Assembly (NCBI RefSeq): GCF_009765375.1
Contig: NZ_VTOK01000002.1
Span: forward strand, 186,001 to 250,000
DNA from: Alteribacillus sp. YIM 98480
GTDB taxonomy: Bacteria > Bacillota > Bacilli > Bacillales > Marinococcaceae
Direction of reading: 5' to 3'
DNA length: 64,000 nt
In this document: piece by piece, positions 16,094 to 25,134 of the stretch
Numbering within the stretch: position 1 is the stretch's first letter
Layout: every line of letters starts with the position of its first letter
The notes under the pieces: generated by a model
What the model was told of the DNA's origin: nothing
Seen by the model: only the letters and a program-made list of their open reading frames with translations
The model's database searches: none
Position numbers and translations under genes: made by a program

Positions 16094-17182
16094 ATGTATG
16101 AAGAGAAAACGGTGCAGGTTACAGATATTCTTGAAGAAGATCAATGGATTCAAAAACTAAAAACAAATGGAGGAGCAGGGCAGGCGATATTATATTTCGT
16201 TTGTAGCCCCCGTGTTAACATTGGAGATACAATAAAGGTAAATACTACGGCAGCTGAATTAAATTTAGGTACTGGTGGATGGGATATAGTCATAACTTCC
16301 TTTGAAAAGGATAACTATAACGAAGGCAGCGGTCATATCATGAAAGCACGTTATACTCCTTGCCAGCATAGTGTTTTTGCTGTAGATTCTCCAGAACACC
16401 CTGATCATGACCTTTTTAAGCTTCCATTTGAATTACACCAAAAGAAAGTTTTACTCGCTGAACTTCATAGTATGCTGCCGATAATTTTGGGAGCAGCCTT
16501 TATGTGTAAAAAAGATCAGCATATTGGGATTGTTTTATCAGATGAAGCTGCAATACCTGCAGGGCTTAGTGATCATATGAGAGCGTGGAAAAGTGATCCA
16601 AGAGTGCATGTCGTAACAACTGGTCAATCTTTCGGGGGGACGGCTGAGGCTGTAACAATTCCAAATGCCTTACAATGGTTAATATCGAAAAAACAAGTGG
16701 ATGTAGTCATTATTTCTATGGGACATGGAACAGTTGGCACCAATACGCCTTTTGGGTTCAGCGGTATGGCACTGGCAGGATGGGCAAATATAGTAGGAGC
16801 GTTAAAAGGCGAATCGGTTTGGACGCCGCGAATTTCTTTTCATGAGAAAAGGAGCCGTCATTTTGGATTAAGCCATCATACGATAACACCGCTGCAACGT
16901 TTTACTTACGCACCTTCCACCCTGGCCCTGCCGGTTTTGGAAAGATATAAAAGGGAAAAGTTCGATGAGCAGACGCAGGCACTTCGACGTCATTCGTTTA
17001 TTAAAATAAAATATGAAGAAGTAGAGAAGTGGATGCCGCTTTGGCTAGATTGGTATAAAACGAATCTCCCCTCTATACATACAATGGGGGTAAAAGTCGA
17101 AGAACATACCGACTATCTAAAAGGAATTATGGCTGCAGTGAAATATGTTCAAGAACCAATAGATAAGGACACGATACAATGA
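16094..17182 (+). CDS. DUF3866 family protein
   Basis: A 362-residue soluble protein of unknown function, recognised by sequence style and by position next to nudF and spoIIM, where it sits in many Bacillaceae. The N-terminal 90 residues form a beta-rich domain (NIGDTIKVNTTAAELNLGTGGWDIV). The rest is alpha/beta with GIVLSDEAAIPAGLSDHMRAW and a glycine-rich VIISMGHGTVGTNTPFGFSG loop that could bind a phosphate or nucleotide. The start is ATG 16094, 6 bases after GAGGTG; the in-frame GTG at 16085 lies inside that site. The gene after it (nudF) starts 14 bases past the stop. Confidence 0.75.
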   Translation: MYEEKTVQVTDILEEDQWIQKLKTNGGAGQAILYFVCSPRVNIGDTIKVNTTAAELNLGTGGWDIVITSFEKDNYNEGSGHIMKARYTPCQHSVFAVDSPEHPDHDLFKLPFELHQKKVLLAELHSMLPIILGAAFMCKKDQHIGIVLSDEAAIPAGLSDHMRAWKSDPRVHVVTTGQSFGGTAEAVTIPNALQWLISKKQVDVVIISMGHGTVGTNTPFGFSGMALAGWANIVGALKGESVWTPRISFHEKRSRHFGLSHHTITPLQRFTYAPSTLALPVLERYKREKFDEQTQALRRHSFIKIKYEEVEKWMPLWLDWYKTNLPSIHTMGVKVEEHTDYLKGIMAAVKYVQEPIDKDTIQ

Positions 17183-17196
17183 TTGAGGAGGAAACG

Positions 17197-17742
17197 ATGA
17201 AACTAACAGAAAAAACAACACACAAAGAATCAATTTATAAAGGAAGAATTGTTGATTTGAATCTTCATGAGGTAGAATTGCCTAATGGAAAAACTAGCAA
17301 GAGAGAAATTATTAATCATCCTGGAGCAGTGGCTTTAATTGCTTTAACGGAAGATGGCAAGCTTTTAATGGTTAAACAGTTTCGAAAAGCTCTCGAAAAA
17401 GAAATTGTTGAGATTCCGGCTGGGAAATTAGAAGCAGGTGAAAATCCTGAAGATACTGCTAAAAGAGAATTAGAAGAAGAAACAGGTTATAAAACGGGGC
17501 AATTGAAAAAGGTAATCTCTTTCTACACTTCTCCTGGATTTGCGGATGAAATTGTTCATATTTTTGAAGCAAATAACCTAACAAATGGATGCTCATCTAC
17601 AGATGAAGATGAATTTGTGGAGGTAATGGAAGTGTCGTTAGAGGAAGCTGAGAAAATGATAGAAACAGAAGAAATCCATGATGCAAAAACTGTTTTTGCT
17701 GTTCAGTACATACGAAATAAGACAGCGGAAAGTTCATCCTAA
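17197..17742 (+). CDS. nudF: ADP-ribose pyrophosphatase (Nudix)
   Basis: A 181-residue cytosolic Nudix hydrolase that cleaves ADP-ribose to AMP and ribose-5-phosphate. The full Nudix box is present: GKLEAGE, seven residues, then RELEEETGY, fitting G-x5-E-x7-RE-U-x-EE-x-G-U. Upstream, the N-terminal strands (YKGRIVDLNLHEVELPNG) are typical of the ADP-ribose group. The start is ATG 17197 after a strong GAGGAGG; the earlier in-frame ATG at 17179 overlaps the DUF3866 stop but has no site. Same order as in B. subtilis, close to spoIIM and fur. Confidence 0.92.
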   Translation: MKLTEKTTHKESIYKGRIVDLNLHEVELPNGKTSKREIINHPGAVALIALTEDGKLLMVKQFRKALEKEIVEIPAGKLEAGENPEDTAKRELEEETGYKTGQLKKVISFYTSPGFADEIVHIFEANNLTNGCSSTDEDEFVEVMEVSLEEAEKMIETEEIHDAKTVFAVQYIRNKTAESSS

Positions 17743-17834
17743 ACTTGATTACGAAATAAAAAAGGAACTGTAATAGAAAGGTTTCCCGGCTCATAGAGTG
17801 TAACATGTCCTATTAAGCAGGGAGGCAGTTTGAA

Positions 17835-18473
17835 ATGTTCCAAACAACGTCTTTACTGATACAAAAACATTGGCTCGAATATCGTTCCTTTTATTGGTTT
17901 TCCCTCATATTGTTATTTATGGGAGTGATTTTTGGGGCAGTTTTAGTTAATAGTTTGTCGCTGCCTTTGAAAAATGACCTTTATTATTACCTTCAGCAAT
18001 TTCTTACCCAATTTGAATCCGGGACAGATATTACTGCTCGTCAAATATTTTTACAGAGTATTTCTCACCACGCTGGTTATATAGGCTTAATGTGGGTGCT
18101 AGGGCTGTCCGTGGCAGGAGTTCCTTTTATTTTAATTCTGTTGTTTCTTAAAGGAGTTGTTTCTGGATTTACAATTGGATTTTTAGTTCAGCAAATGGGA
18201 AGCGGTGGATTTTTTCTAGCTTTTGCCTCCATTTTGCCGCAAAATATAATCGTTATTCCTGCTTATATAATTATGGCAGTTACTTCAATTGGAATATCAT
18301 TAAGTATTATAAAACATTTATTTAAACAAAGCCGTTCCACACCGGTCCCTGCGGTAATCTTAAAATCGGTAATTATATCAGGAGGAATTCTCTTACTTCT
18401 CAGTGGGGCTGCAGCAATAGAAGGCTTTTTATCTCCTGCGATGATGAGAAATGTGATAGAGTGGGCAATTTAA
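17835..18473 (+). CDS. spoIIM: Stage II sporulation protein M
   Basis: A 212-residue membrane protein with five predicted helices and the family pattern: a cytosolic N-terminus (IQKHWLEYRSFYWF), a first helix, an outer loop of about 50 residues, then four clustered helices with GVVSGFTIGFLVQQMG and LPQNIIVIPAYII. SpoIIM forms the DMP complex with SpoIID and SpoIIP that remodels septal peptidoglycan during forespore engulfment; it acts in the mother cell under sigma-E. Neighbours nudF and fur match the B. subtilis order. RBS GGGAGG lies ahead of the ATG. Confidence 0.93.
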   Translation: MFQTTSLLIQKHWLEYRSFYWFSLILLFMGVIFGAVLVNSLSLPLKNDLYYYLQQFLTQFESGTDITARQIFLQSISHHAGYIGLMWVLGLSVAGVPFILILLFLKGVVSGFTIGFLVQQMGSGGFFLAFASILPQNIIVIPAYIIMAVTSIGISLSIIKHLFKQSRSTPVPAVILKSVIISGGILLLLSGAAAIEGFLSPAMMRNVIEWAI

Positions 18474-18481
18474 TTCTTACT

Positions 18482-18496
18482 TTATAATCATTTTAA
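18482..18496 (+). promoter_or_regulatory. Candidate PerR box upstream of fur
   Basis: TTATAATCATTTTAA matches the PerR consensus TTATAATnATTATAA at all but one position. B. subtilis fur is PerR-repressed, which supports it. It lies just upstream of the fur -35 box. Confidence 0.5.
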
Positions 18497-18499
18497 TTT

Positions 18500-18521
18500 A
18501 ATGATAATTATTATTATCATT
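18500..18521 (+). promoter_or_regulatory. Inverted repeat at the fur promoter, Fur/Zur-box-like
   Basis: AATGATAAT and ATTATCATT are perfect 9-base complements with a 4-base gap. The half-sites equal the Fur-family half-site TGATAAT, but the normal spacing is 1 base in a 7-1-7 unit, so the spacing is off. It abuts the -35 box, where binding would block polymerase. Confidence 0.45.
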
Positions 18522-18549
18522 TGACACTCTTCCCAGCTCTCATTATAAT
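18521..18549 (+). promoter_or_regulatory. Sigma-A promoter of fur
   Basis: TTGACA (18521-18526), 17 bases, TATAAT (18544-18549): consensus in both boxes with ideal spacing, 35 bases before the fur ATG. Confidence 0.85.
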
Positions 18550-18583
18550 AAAAACGTAGCCGCTTATCAGGGGGAGGGTAATC

Positions 18584-19078
18584 ATGGAGCAAAGAATCGA
18601 TAGGATTAAGAAGCAACTTCATTCTCAAAGTTATAAGCTAACGCCCCAAAGGGAAGCGACTGTAAGGGTGCTTCTTGAACATGAAGAAGATCATCTAAGT
18701 GCAGAAGATGTTTATCTGCTTGTGAAAGAAAAAGCTCCGGAAATCGGATTAGCTACCGTATATCGTACACTTGAGTTACTTAATGAATTAGAAGTCGTGG
18801 ATAAAATAAATTTTGGGGACGGTGTTTCCCGATATGACCTTCGTAAAGAAGGAGCTGATCATTTTCATCATCATCTTGTCTGTATAGAATGTGGATCGGT
18901 AGATGAAATTCAAGAAGATTTATTAGGTGATGTTGAAAAAGTAGTTGAAAGAGATTGGCATTTTAAAATTAAAGATCACCGTTTAACCTTTCATGGTATT
19001 TGTCATCGCTGTCAAGAAGATGGAGATACAGAGAAAAAAAATCAATCTCCAGAAAAAGCAATTAATAAAGTGCGCTAA
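18584..19078 (+). CDS. fur: Ferric uptake regulator Fur
   Basis: A 164-residue Fur-family repressor. Residues 1-80 are the winged helix (YKLTPQREATVRVLL, then PEIGLATVYRTLELL, the recognition region). Residues 85-145 dimerise and bind metal: DHFHHHLVCIECGSVDEI gives the His cluster and the first CxxC, GICHRCQE the second, together making the structural zinc site. Members include Fur, PerR and Zur; position between spoIIM and xerD, as in B. subtilis, points to Fur. An extra tail of about 15 polar residues follows the second CxxC. Control by PerR or by itself is suggested by the boxes upstream. Confidence 0.9.
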   Translation: MEQRIDRIKKQLHSQSYKLTPQREATVRVLLEHEEDHLSAEDVYLLVKEKAPEIGLATVYRTLELLNELEVVDKINFGDGVSRYDLRKEGADHFHHHLVCIECGSVDEIQEDLLGDVEKVVERDWHFKIKDHRLTFHGICHRCQEDGDTEKKNQSPEKAINKVR

Positions 19079-19108
19079 AACCTTTTCATCAGGAAGAGGT
19101 TTTTTTAT
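19077..19108 (+). terminator. Terminator after fur
   Basis: AAAACCT and AGGTTTT arms extend with inner A-T pairs around CATCAGG, followed by TTTATTTTTT. It begins at the stop codon. Confidence 0.75.
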
Positions 19109-19289
19109 TTTTTCTATAAAGTTTTCGCCATATTGACTTGAAGGAAGCAATTTTTGTAAACATACATCTGCATTTATTTATATACGGAATTGCTCGTCTA
19201 TATAGTCAGGAAATTTTTAAGGATACGTATAATAAAGGCTGTTTTTGTCATAGATAATTCTAGCTGTGTTAGATAGGAGGGACTTCATC

Positions 19290-19475
19290 ATGGAAAAATG
19301 GATGTCATATGGGGTAGAAACAATTAAAATTTTCTTTATTTTTATAGTGTGCCTTTTAGCTTTTTATTATGGTATTCTATGGTTAAGTGATAGTTATGAA
19401 GCTGACGAACGACTATATAAGCCAGAGAAAAATTATGAGGAAGTTAAATTAGATAGTGAATTAAGTTTTTATTAA
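19290..19475 (+). CDS. yqzK: YqzK-type small membrane protein (DUF4227)
   Basis: A 61-residue protein with one membrane helix (KIFFIFIVCLLAFYYGIL, residues 12-29) and a charged C-terminal half ending YKPEKNYEEVKLD, typical of DUF4227. The start is ATG 19290, 8 bases after AGGAGGG; an in-frame ATG 24 bases upstream would cover the ribosome site. It lies between fur and xerD, as yqzK does in B. subtilis. Function unknown. Confidence 0.8.
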   Translation: MEKWMSYGVETIKIFFIFIVCLLAFYYGILWLSDSYEADERLYKPEKNYEEVKLDSELSFY

Positions 19476-19503
19476 GACAACAATATCAAGGGGGGGAAGG
19501 GTT

Positions 19504-20391
19504 TTGCAGCATGACGTATTAGATTTTCTCCACTATTGTCAAGTTGAAAAAGGATTATCTGAAAATACGCTTAGCTCTTATAAAAGAGATTTACTTAACT
19601 ATATATCTCATTTAGAGAAAAATTATTTAAATGACATAGAACAAATAGAGCGTTCTCATATCGTTGACTTTCTATTTACATTGAAAGAAAGTGGACGCTC
19701 TGCCTCTACCATAGCAAGAACGATTTCATCTATACGAGCCTTCCACCAATTCTTGTTAAGAGACCAAAGATTAAAAAAAGACCCTTCTGAGTTAGTTGAA
19801 ATCCCAAAAGGAGAGAAAAAACTACCAGATGTCCTTTCTGGCTCAGAAGTAGAAAAATTGTTATCTGCCAGTGAAGGTGTGACGGCCTTTGATCTTAGAA
19901 ATAAAGCTATGCTTGAATTAATGTATGCAACAGGTCTTCGAGTGACTGAACTTTGTGAGCTTGAAGTTGGTGATATACATTTGCAAATGGGATTTGTACA
20001 TTGCATCGGAAAAGGTAACAAAGAAAGAATCATTCCGCTTGGAAAGATGGCTCAGGAGGCATTAGAGCAGTACATACATAAAGGTCGGTCTTTTTTAATG
20101 AAAAAGAAAAGGCATGATGTTCTATTTGTAAATCATCATGGAAACCAGTTATCAAGACAAGGATTTTGGAAAATATTAAAGAGTGCTGCAGAGAAAGCCA
20201 ATATCCAAAAAAAATTAACTCCACACACACTTCGTCACTCGTTTGCTACTCACCTTTTAGAAAATGGCGCCGATTTACGAGCGGTACAAGAAATGTTAGG
20301 GCATGCTGATATCTCCACAACCCAAATCTATACCCACGTTTCTAACCATAAATTAAAAGATGTCTACATCCATTTTCATCCAAGAGCTTAA
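19504..20391 (+). CDS. xerD: Tyrosine recombinase XerD (RipX)
   Basis: A 295-residue site-specific recombinase that, with XerC (CodV), resolves chromosome dimers at dif. The N-terminal SAM-like domain (1-90) has VEKGLSENTLSSYKRDL. The catalytic domain keeps all residues: Arg in ATGLRVTELCEL, Lys in GKGNKERIIPL, HTLRHSFATHLL with His and Arg, His in LGHADISTTQIY and the nucleophilic Tyr in TQIYTHV. The start is TTG 19504 behind a GGGGGGAAGGG site. Length and neighbours (yqzK before, deoB after) fit XerD. No dif-like site was noticed nearby. Confidence 0.93.
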   Translation: MQHDVLDFLHYCQVEKGLSENTLSSYKRDLLNYISHLEKNYLNDIEQIERSHIVDFLFTLKESGRSASTIARTISSIRAFHQFLLRDQRLKKDPSELVEIPKGEKKLPDVLSGSEVEKLLSASEGVTAFDLRNKAMLELMYATGLRVTELCELEVGDIHLQMGFVHCIGKGNKERIIPLGKMAQEALEQYIHKGRSFLMKKKRHDVLFVNHHGNQLSRQGFWKILKSAAEKANIQKKLTPHTLRHSFATHLLENGADLRAVQEMLGHADISTTQIYTHVSNHKLKDVYIHFHPRA

Positions 20392-20451
20392 AGGTGCAAA
20401 GCGTTTGCTATCAACATCGTTTAGAAACTACATTATGGAAAAGGTGGTAAA

Positions 20452-21639
20452 ATGTCAAATTATCATTTTAAAAGAATATTTGTCATCGTTATGGATTCCG
20501 TTGGAATTGGAGAAGCTCCTGACGCGGAAGAATATAATGATAAAGGGGCTGATACATTAGGTCACATTGCTGAAAAAATGAATGGTCTCCATATGCCTCA
20601 TATGGAAAAACTTGGGATTGGAAATATTAAAAATACAGATGGAATAGAAGCAGTAGATCAGCCGCAGGCTCATACCGGCATAATGGAGGAAGCTTCTCAC
20701 AGCAAGGATACAATGACAGGGCATTGGGAAATTATGGGACTTCATATTAAGGAACCTTTTCGCACTTTTCCGGAAGGTTTTCCAAAAGAGCTTATTGCGA
20801 AACTAGAGCAGGAAACGGGACGAAAAATAATTGGAAACAAAGTGGCCTCTGGCACAGAAATTATTAAAGAGCTTGGCGGCGAACATATGTCATCTGGAGA
20901 TCTTATCGTTTATACATCCGCTGATTCTGTACTGCAAATAGCCGCACATGAAGATGTTGTGCCAATTGAAGAACTTTACGATATTTGTGAAAAAGCAAGA
21001 GCAATGACTCATAAAGCGCCTTATATGATTGGCAGAGTTATTGCAAGGCCGTTCATAGGTCAACCAGGGGCATTTGAAAGAACAGCGAATCGTCATGACT
21101 ATGCTTTAAAGCCTTTTGGCCGTACAGTAATGAATGAATTAGCGGATGCAGGATTAGACAGCTTGGCAATTGGTAAAATCAGTGATATATATAACGGGGA
21201 GGGAGTAACTAAATCCATTAGAACGAGTTCGAATAACGATGGTATGGATAAAATAATTCAGACAGCAAGGAAAGATTTTACCGGCTTATGCTTTTTAAAC
21301 TTGGTAGATTTTGATGCTAAATTTGGCCATAGAAGAGATCCTTTAGGTTATGGAAAGGCACTTGAAGAGTTTGATGAAAGACTACCTGGCTTAATGGAAG
21401 AATGCGGAAGTGAAGATGTAATTATCATTACAGCTGACCATGGAAACGATCCCGTCCACCACGGAACCGACCATACTAGAGAATTAGTGCCATTGCTTGT
21501 TTATACCCCGGCATATACACCTGGAAATACCTTAGGAGTAAGAAAAACGTTTGCAGATATTGGTGCCACTCTGGCTGATAATTTTAACGTTAAACGCCCG
21601 GAAAACGGTACGAGCTTTTTGAAAAACATTACAAAATAA
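20452..21639 (+). CDS. deoB: Phosphopentomutase
   Basis: A 395-residue enzyme that interconverts (deoxy)ribose-1-phosphate and -5-phosphate, feeding nucleoside-derived sugar into central metabolism. It is an alkaline-phosphatase-fold protein: [14 protein letters not shown] at residues 10-23 binds metal, the phosphorylated Thr lies in [13 protein letters not shown] near 86, and the distal metal ligands are in [19 protein letters not shown] near 326. The operon continues with punA (11 bases) and its paralogue. B. subtilis calls it drm. The GGTGG-containing site precedes ATG 20452. Confidence 0.95.
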   Translation: MSNYHFKRIFVIVMDSVGIGEAPDAEEYNDKGADTLGHIAEKMNGLHMPHMEKLGIGNIKNTDGIEAVDQPQAHTGIMEEASHSKDTMTGHWEIMGLHIKEPFRTFPEGFPKELIAKLEQETGRKIIGNKVASGTEIIKELGGEHMSSGDLIVYTSADSVLQIAAHEDVVPIEELYDICEKARAMTHKAPYMIGRVIARPFIGQPGAFERTANRHDYALKPFGRTVMNELADAGLDSLAIGKISDIYNGEGVTKSIRTSSNNDGMDKIIQTARKDFTGLCFLNLVDFDAKFGHRRDPLGYGKALEEFDERLPGLMEECGSEDVIIITADHGNDPVHHGTDHTRELVPLLVYTPAYTPGNTLGVRKTFADIGATLADNFNVKRPENGTSFLKNITK

Positions 21640-21650
21640 GGGTGATGCAT

Positions 21651-22484
21651 TTGACAACCAAACGCCTCTTAGAGAACGCAGCAGAAAAACTTCAAGAAAA
21701 AGTTGATTTTGAGCCAAAAGCAGGGCTGATTTTAGGTTCCGGGTTAGGAGTATTGGCAGAAGAAATCGAAAATGCTGTAAAGGTACATTATGAAGACATT
21801 CCTGGTTTTCCTGTTTCTACAGTCATAGGACATGCCGGACAGCTAGTGTTCGGGCACTTAAAAGGAGTTCCTGTTGTAGCAATGCAAGGGAGGTTTCATT
21901 ATTATGAAGGCTACACCATGCAGGAGGTGACATTTCCCGTCAGAGTCATGCGTGCACTTGGAGTGGATACACTGCTTGTTACAAATGCAGCAGGGAGTGT
22001 GAATGAATCCTATTCTCCTGGCCATTTAATGCTCATTAAAGATCACTTGAATTTACAAGGAGATAATCCGCTGCTTGGAAAAAATGATGCAACACTAGGA
22101 CCAAGGTTTCCAGACATGTCATCAGCATACAGTGTGGAACTCATGAAAACAGCAAGAAAAGCTGCTTCTAGTCTTAACATTACGTTACAAGAAGGTGTGT
22201 ACGCTGCAAACACAGGCCCAGCATATGAAACACCAGCAGAAATAAGAATGATTAGAACTTTAGGTGCAGATGCAGTTGGAATGTCGACTGTTCCAGAAGT
22301 TACGACTGCGGTTCATGGCGGAATGAAAGTGTTAGGAATTTCATGTTTGTCCAATATGGCAGCCGGTATTTTAAACCAGCCGCTAAGCCACGATGAAGTA
22401 ATCGAAACAACTGAAAAGGTAAAAGAAGAATTTCTTTTGTTAATGAAAGAAATTATATACCAAATAGGTAAGGGAGAGGCTTAG
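21651..22484 (+). CDS. punA: Purine nucleoside phosphorylase I
   Basis: A 277-residue trimeric-type PNP that cleaves inosine, guanosine and deoxy forms to base and sugar-1-phosphate. The phosphate loop GLILGSGLG, then GHAGQLV, MQGRFHYYEGY and NAAGSVN are intact. The base pocket has the standard pair: Glu in GPAYETPAE and Asn in SCLSNMAAG, the equivalents of human Glu201 and Asn243 for 6-oxopurines. The start TTG 21651 is preferred because AAGGGTGA lies 5-6 bases ahead; ATG 21645 is too close to that site. It is followed one base later by a paralogue. Confidence 0.93.
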   Translation: MTTKRLLENAAEKLQEKVDFEPKAGLILGSGLGVLAEEIENAVKVHYEDIPGFPVSTVIGHAGQLVFGHLKGVPVVAMQGRFHYYEGYTMQEVTFPVRVMRALGVDTLLVTNAAGSVNESYSPGHLMLIKDHLNLQGDNPLLGKNDATLGPRFPDMSSAYSVELMKTARKAASSLNITLQEGVYAANTGPAYETPAEIRMIRTLGADAVGMSTVPEVTTAVHGGMKVLGISCLSNMAAGILNQPLSHDEVIETTEKVKEEFLLLMKEIIYQIGKGEA

Positions 22485-22485
22485 C

Positions 22486-23307
22486 ATGAAGCAATTATCG
22501 GAAAAAGTAACAGAAGCAGCCATTTATCTAGAAGAAAAAATTGTAGATAAGCCGAAAATTGGTTTAATATTAGGTTCTGGATTAGGTGATTTAGCAGAAG
22601 AAATTGAAGCAGCCGCAGAAGTTGAATACAGTTCTATTCCTTATTTTCCTATTTCTACGGTGGAAGGACATGCAGGAAAATTAGTTACAGGAAATTTACA
22701 GGGAAATGTAGTTATAGCTATGCAAGGGCGTTTTCATTACTATGAAGGTTACAGCATGCAAGAAGTAACATTTCCTGTAAGGGTCATGCAAGCATTAGGT
22801 GTAGAGACACTACTGGTTACTAATGCATGCGGTGGGATGAACCCGTCCTTTCAACCTGGAGATTTAATGGTAATAGAAGACCATATAAATATGACTGGAA
22901 CAAATCCATTAATTGGACGAAATGATGATAAATTGGGACCACGCTTTCCTGATATGAGTCAGGCTTATGATAAGTCACTTCAAAAGATTGCAGAAAATGC
23001 GGCTGAGTCACTTGGTATATCGTTGCAAAAAGGTGTCTATACAGGGATTTCCGGACCTGCTTTTATGACGGCAGCTGAATTAATCATGCTAAGACGTCTA
23101 GGAGGAGATGTAGTTGGAATGTCTACTGTACCTGAAGTAATCACAGCACGGCATGCAGGCCTTAAAGTGCTTGGTATTTCGTGTATTACTGATATGGCAG
23201 TAGGAGAAGAAGTTGAGGGCGTGTCTCATGAGGAAGTTATGGAAACAGCCTCTAAAACAAAACCTAGATTTATTGCTCTCGTAAAACAAATACTTAAAAT
23301 GATGTAA
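22486..23307 (+). CDS. Second trimeric-type purine nucleoside phosphorylase, altered base pocket
   Basis: A 273-residue paralogue of the preceding PNP. Phosphate- and sugar-site motifs are kept (GLILGSGLG, GHAGKLV, MQGRFHYYEGY, VGMSTVPE). The base pocket differs: the Glu of GPAYETPAE becomes Met (GPAFMTAAE) and the Asn of SNMAAG becomes Asp (TDMAVGEE). In human PNP these are Glu201 and Asn243; an Asp at 243 is known to allow 6-aminopurines. So its substrate may be adenosine-like or a modified nucleoside; this is inference. It is translated from ATG 22486 behind AGGGAGAGG, in operon with deoB and punA. Confidence 0.88.
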   Translation: MKQLSEKVTEAAIYLEEKIVDKPKIGLILGSGLGDLAEEIEAAAEVEYSSIPYFPISTVEGHAGKLVTGNLQGNVVIAMQGRFHYYEGYSMQEVTFPVRVMQALGVETLLVTNACGGMNPSFQPGDLMVIEDHINMTGTNPLIGRNDDKLGPRFPDMSQAYDKSLQKIAENAAESLGISLQKGVYTGISGPAFMTAAELIMLRRLGGDVVGMSTVPEVITARHAGLKVLGISCITDMAVGEEVEGVSHEEVMETASKTKPRFIALVKQILKMM

Positions 23308-23358
23308 ATTAAACTTTCCATTTACCGTGTATTATAGTTATATAGGATGCAGGTGATT

Positions 23359-23387
23359 AAACACTGCTGCAGTATGCGGCAGTGTTT
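23359..23387 (+). terminator. Hairpin after the phosphorylase pair
   Basis: AAACACTGC and GCAGTGTTT pair perfectly around TGCAGTATGCG. No strong T run follows, so it may slow or process the transcript rather than terminate it. Confidence 0.5.
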
Positions 23388-23478
23388 ATCTGCGTACCTT
23401 CTAATACTGTTGTTCTTACTCCTTTCTCAGAATATCATAAATGGGATAAGGAAATAGAATAGAAAGGGTGCGTGTAAT

Positions 23479-24783
23479 ATGAGAATGGTAGATATCATTG
23501 CAAAAAAACGTGACGGCGGGGAGCTTTCTGATGATGAAATTCGTTGGTTTGTAAATGGATACAGTAACGAAGAAATCCCAGATTATCAAGCTTCGGCATT
23601 TGCAATGGCTTTATACTTTCAAGGAATGACTCAAAAAGAAGCTGCTTCTCTAACATTTGCGATGGCTGAATCTGGTGATCAGCTTGATTTAACTGCAATA
23701 GATGGGACGAAAGTAGATAAACATTCAACAGGAGGAGTAGGAGATAAAACAACCCTTATACTAGGTCCGCTTGTGGCTGCTCTTGGAATTCCTGTTGCAA
23801 AAATGTCTGGGAGAGGATTAGGGCATACAGGCGGTACTATTGACAAGCTCGAGTCGTTTAAAGGGTTTCGAACAGAACTGAAACAAGATGAATTTATCAA
23901 GCTTGTAAATGAGAATAAAATAGCGCTTGCTGGTCAAAGCGGAAATCTAACTCCTGCCGATAAAAAGCTATATGCCTTAAGAGATGTGACAGCCACCGTT
24001 GATTCTATTCCGCTTATAGCTAGTTCTGTAATGAGTAAAAAAATTGCAGCAGGTGCTGATGCAATCGTATTAGATGTAAAAATGGGTTCCGGGGCCTTTA
24101 TGGAAAATCTGGAAGATGCAAAAGCGTTAGCGCAAGCGATGGTTAAAATAGGACTTTCTTTAAACCGCAAGACGATGGCTGTTATCTCTAATATGGATCA
24201 ACCTTTAGGGCGTCTTGTTGGAAATGCCCTCGAAGTAAAAGAAGCGATTGAGACCTTAAAAGGAGAAGGACCTGATGATCTTCATGAATTAAGCGTTACA
24301 CTTGCTGCTCATATGGCAGTAGCAGGCGGAAAAGCTTCGAATGAAATAGAAGGCCGTCAGTTAATTGAAGAAGTAATCTCAAATGGCAAGGCGATTGAAA
24401 AGATGAAGCTGTTTATTGAAAAACAAGGAGGAGATGCAGCGGCAGTAGATAATCCGGATTTGTTAAGTACAGCAGCGTTTAAAAAGCAAATAAAAGCTCC
24501 AAAATCGGGATATGTAAAATCAATGCATGCTGCACAAATAGGAAGAGCAGCTATGGTGTTAGGTGCTGGCAGAGCAACAAAAGAAGATATGATTGATCAC
24601 GCCGTTGGTATAGAGCTTCATAAAAAAATAGGCGATGAGGTACAAGAAGATGAATTAATGGCAACATTGCACAGTAATCAACCAGATACAGAACAAGCGG
24701 AAGAGATGGTAAAAAATGCTTTTTCTTTGGTGAAAACTAAAACAGAAAAGCCGCTTCTTATTTATGAGACTATTTATAATTAA
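23479..24783 (+). CDS. pdp: Pyrimidine-nucleoside phosphorylase
   Basis: A 434-residue enzyme that phosphorolyses uridine, thymidine and deoxyuridine. The N-terminal helical domain begins [17 protein letters not shown]. The phosphate loop [13 protein letters not shown] and the base-site run [18 protein letters not shown] follow. [21 protein letters not shown] carries substrate Arg and Lys, and a C-terminal alpha/beta domain ends the protein. The length and bispecific pattern fit Bacillus Pdp rather than DeoA. RBS AAAGGGTG lies ahead of ATG. It probably works with deoB and the PNP genes upstream but has a 171-base gap, so it may have its own promoter. Confidence 0.95.
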   Translation: MRMVDIIAKKRDGGELSDDEIRWFVNGYSNEEIPDYQASAFAMALYFQGMTQKEAASLTFAMAESGDQLDLTAIDGTKVDKHSTGGVGDKTTLILGPLVAALGIPVAKMSGRGLGHTGGTIDKLESFKGFRTELKQDEFIKLVNENKIALAGQSGNLTPADKKLYALRDVTATVDSIPLIASSVMSKKIAAGADAIVLDVKMGSGAFMENLEDAKALAQAMVKIGLSLNRKTMAVISNMDQPLGRLVGNALEVKEAIETLKGEGPDDLHELSVTLAAHMAVAGGKASNEIEGRQLIEEVISNGKAIEKMKLFIEKQGGDAAAVDNPDLLSTAAFKKQIKAPKSGYVKSMHAAQIGRAAMVLGAGRATKEDMIDHAVGIELHKKIGDEVQEDELMATLHSNQPDTEQAEEMVKNAFSLVKTKTEKPLLIYETIYN

Positions 24784-24801
24784 ATAAGGAAAACATTAGG
24801 G

Positions 24802-24840
24802 TCTGTATGGATGGAGTATGACATCTATGCAGGCTTTTTT
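24802..24840 (+). terminator. Terminator after pdp
   Basis: TCTGTATGGATG pairs with CATCTATGCAGG over 12 positions with several G-T pairs; loop GAGTATGA; then CTTTTTT. Repeat copy 2 begins directly after. Confidence 0.75.
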
Positions 24841-25003
24841 AAAAGGTGAAAAATTATAAATATTTGGCGTTTTACATGTCTAGCGCAAGCGCCTACTCGC
24901 TCGAGATTCCTTCTGTCCGTCAATGGAAAGCCAAGATCAGCTTTCCATATGCCGCCCCTCAGGACTTGTCGCTCGTGAGCAAGGCGCTTGCGCTTTTCTT
25001 ATT
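24841..25003. repeat. Dispersed repeat, copy 2 of 3
   Basis: About 95% like the copies at 7797 and 46325 by eye. Outer arms AGCGCAAGCGCCT and AGGCGCTTGCGCT are perfect complements, and the inner hairpin ATGGAAAGC with GCTTTCCAT is intact. It follows the pdp terminator. It contains one of the short repeat-derived frames that I do not treat as a gene. Confidence 0.9.
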
Positions 25004-25134
25004 GTCTAATTATCAACGCGGAATACATTTAATAAAACTAGCCGGCAAGCAACTTTCTTTATTATGAAATTTCTTAGTATATACGATGAAAATAATGGAA
25101 AAAATAATCGTATCATTATGGGAGGTGTCTGGAA

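Noticed and set aside
24846-25067. Plus-strand 73-codon frame in repeat copy 2, with a related frame at 46348-46533
   Set aside because: Repeat-derived reading frame; ends in unrelated flanking DNA and has no ribosome site.
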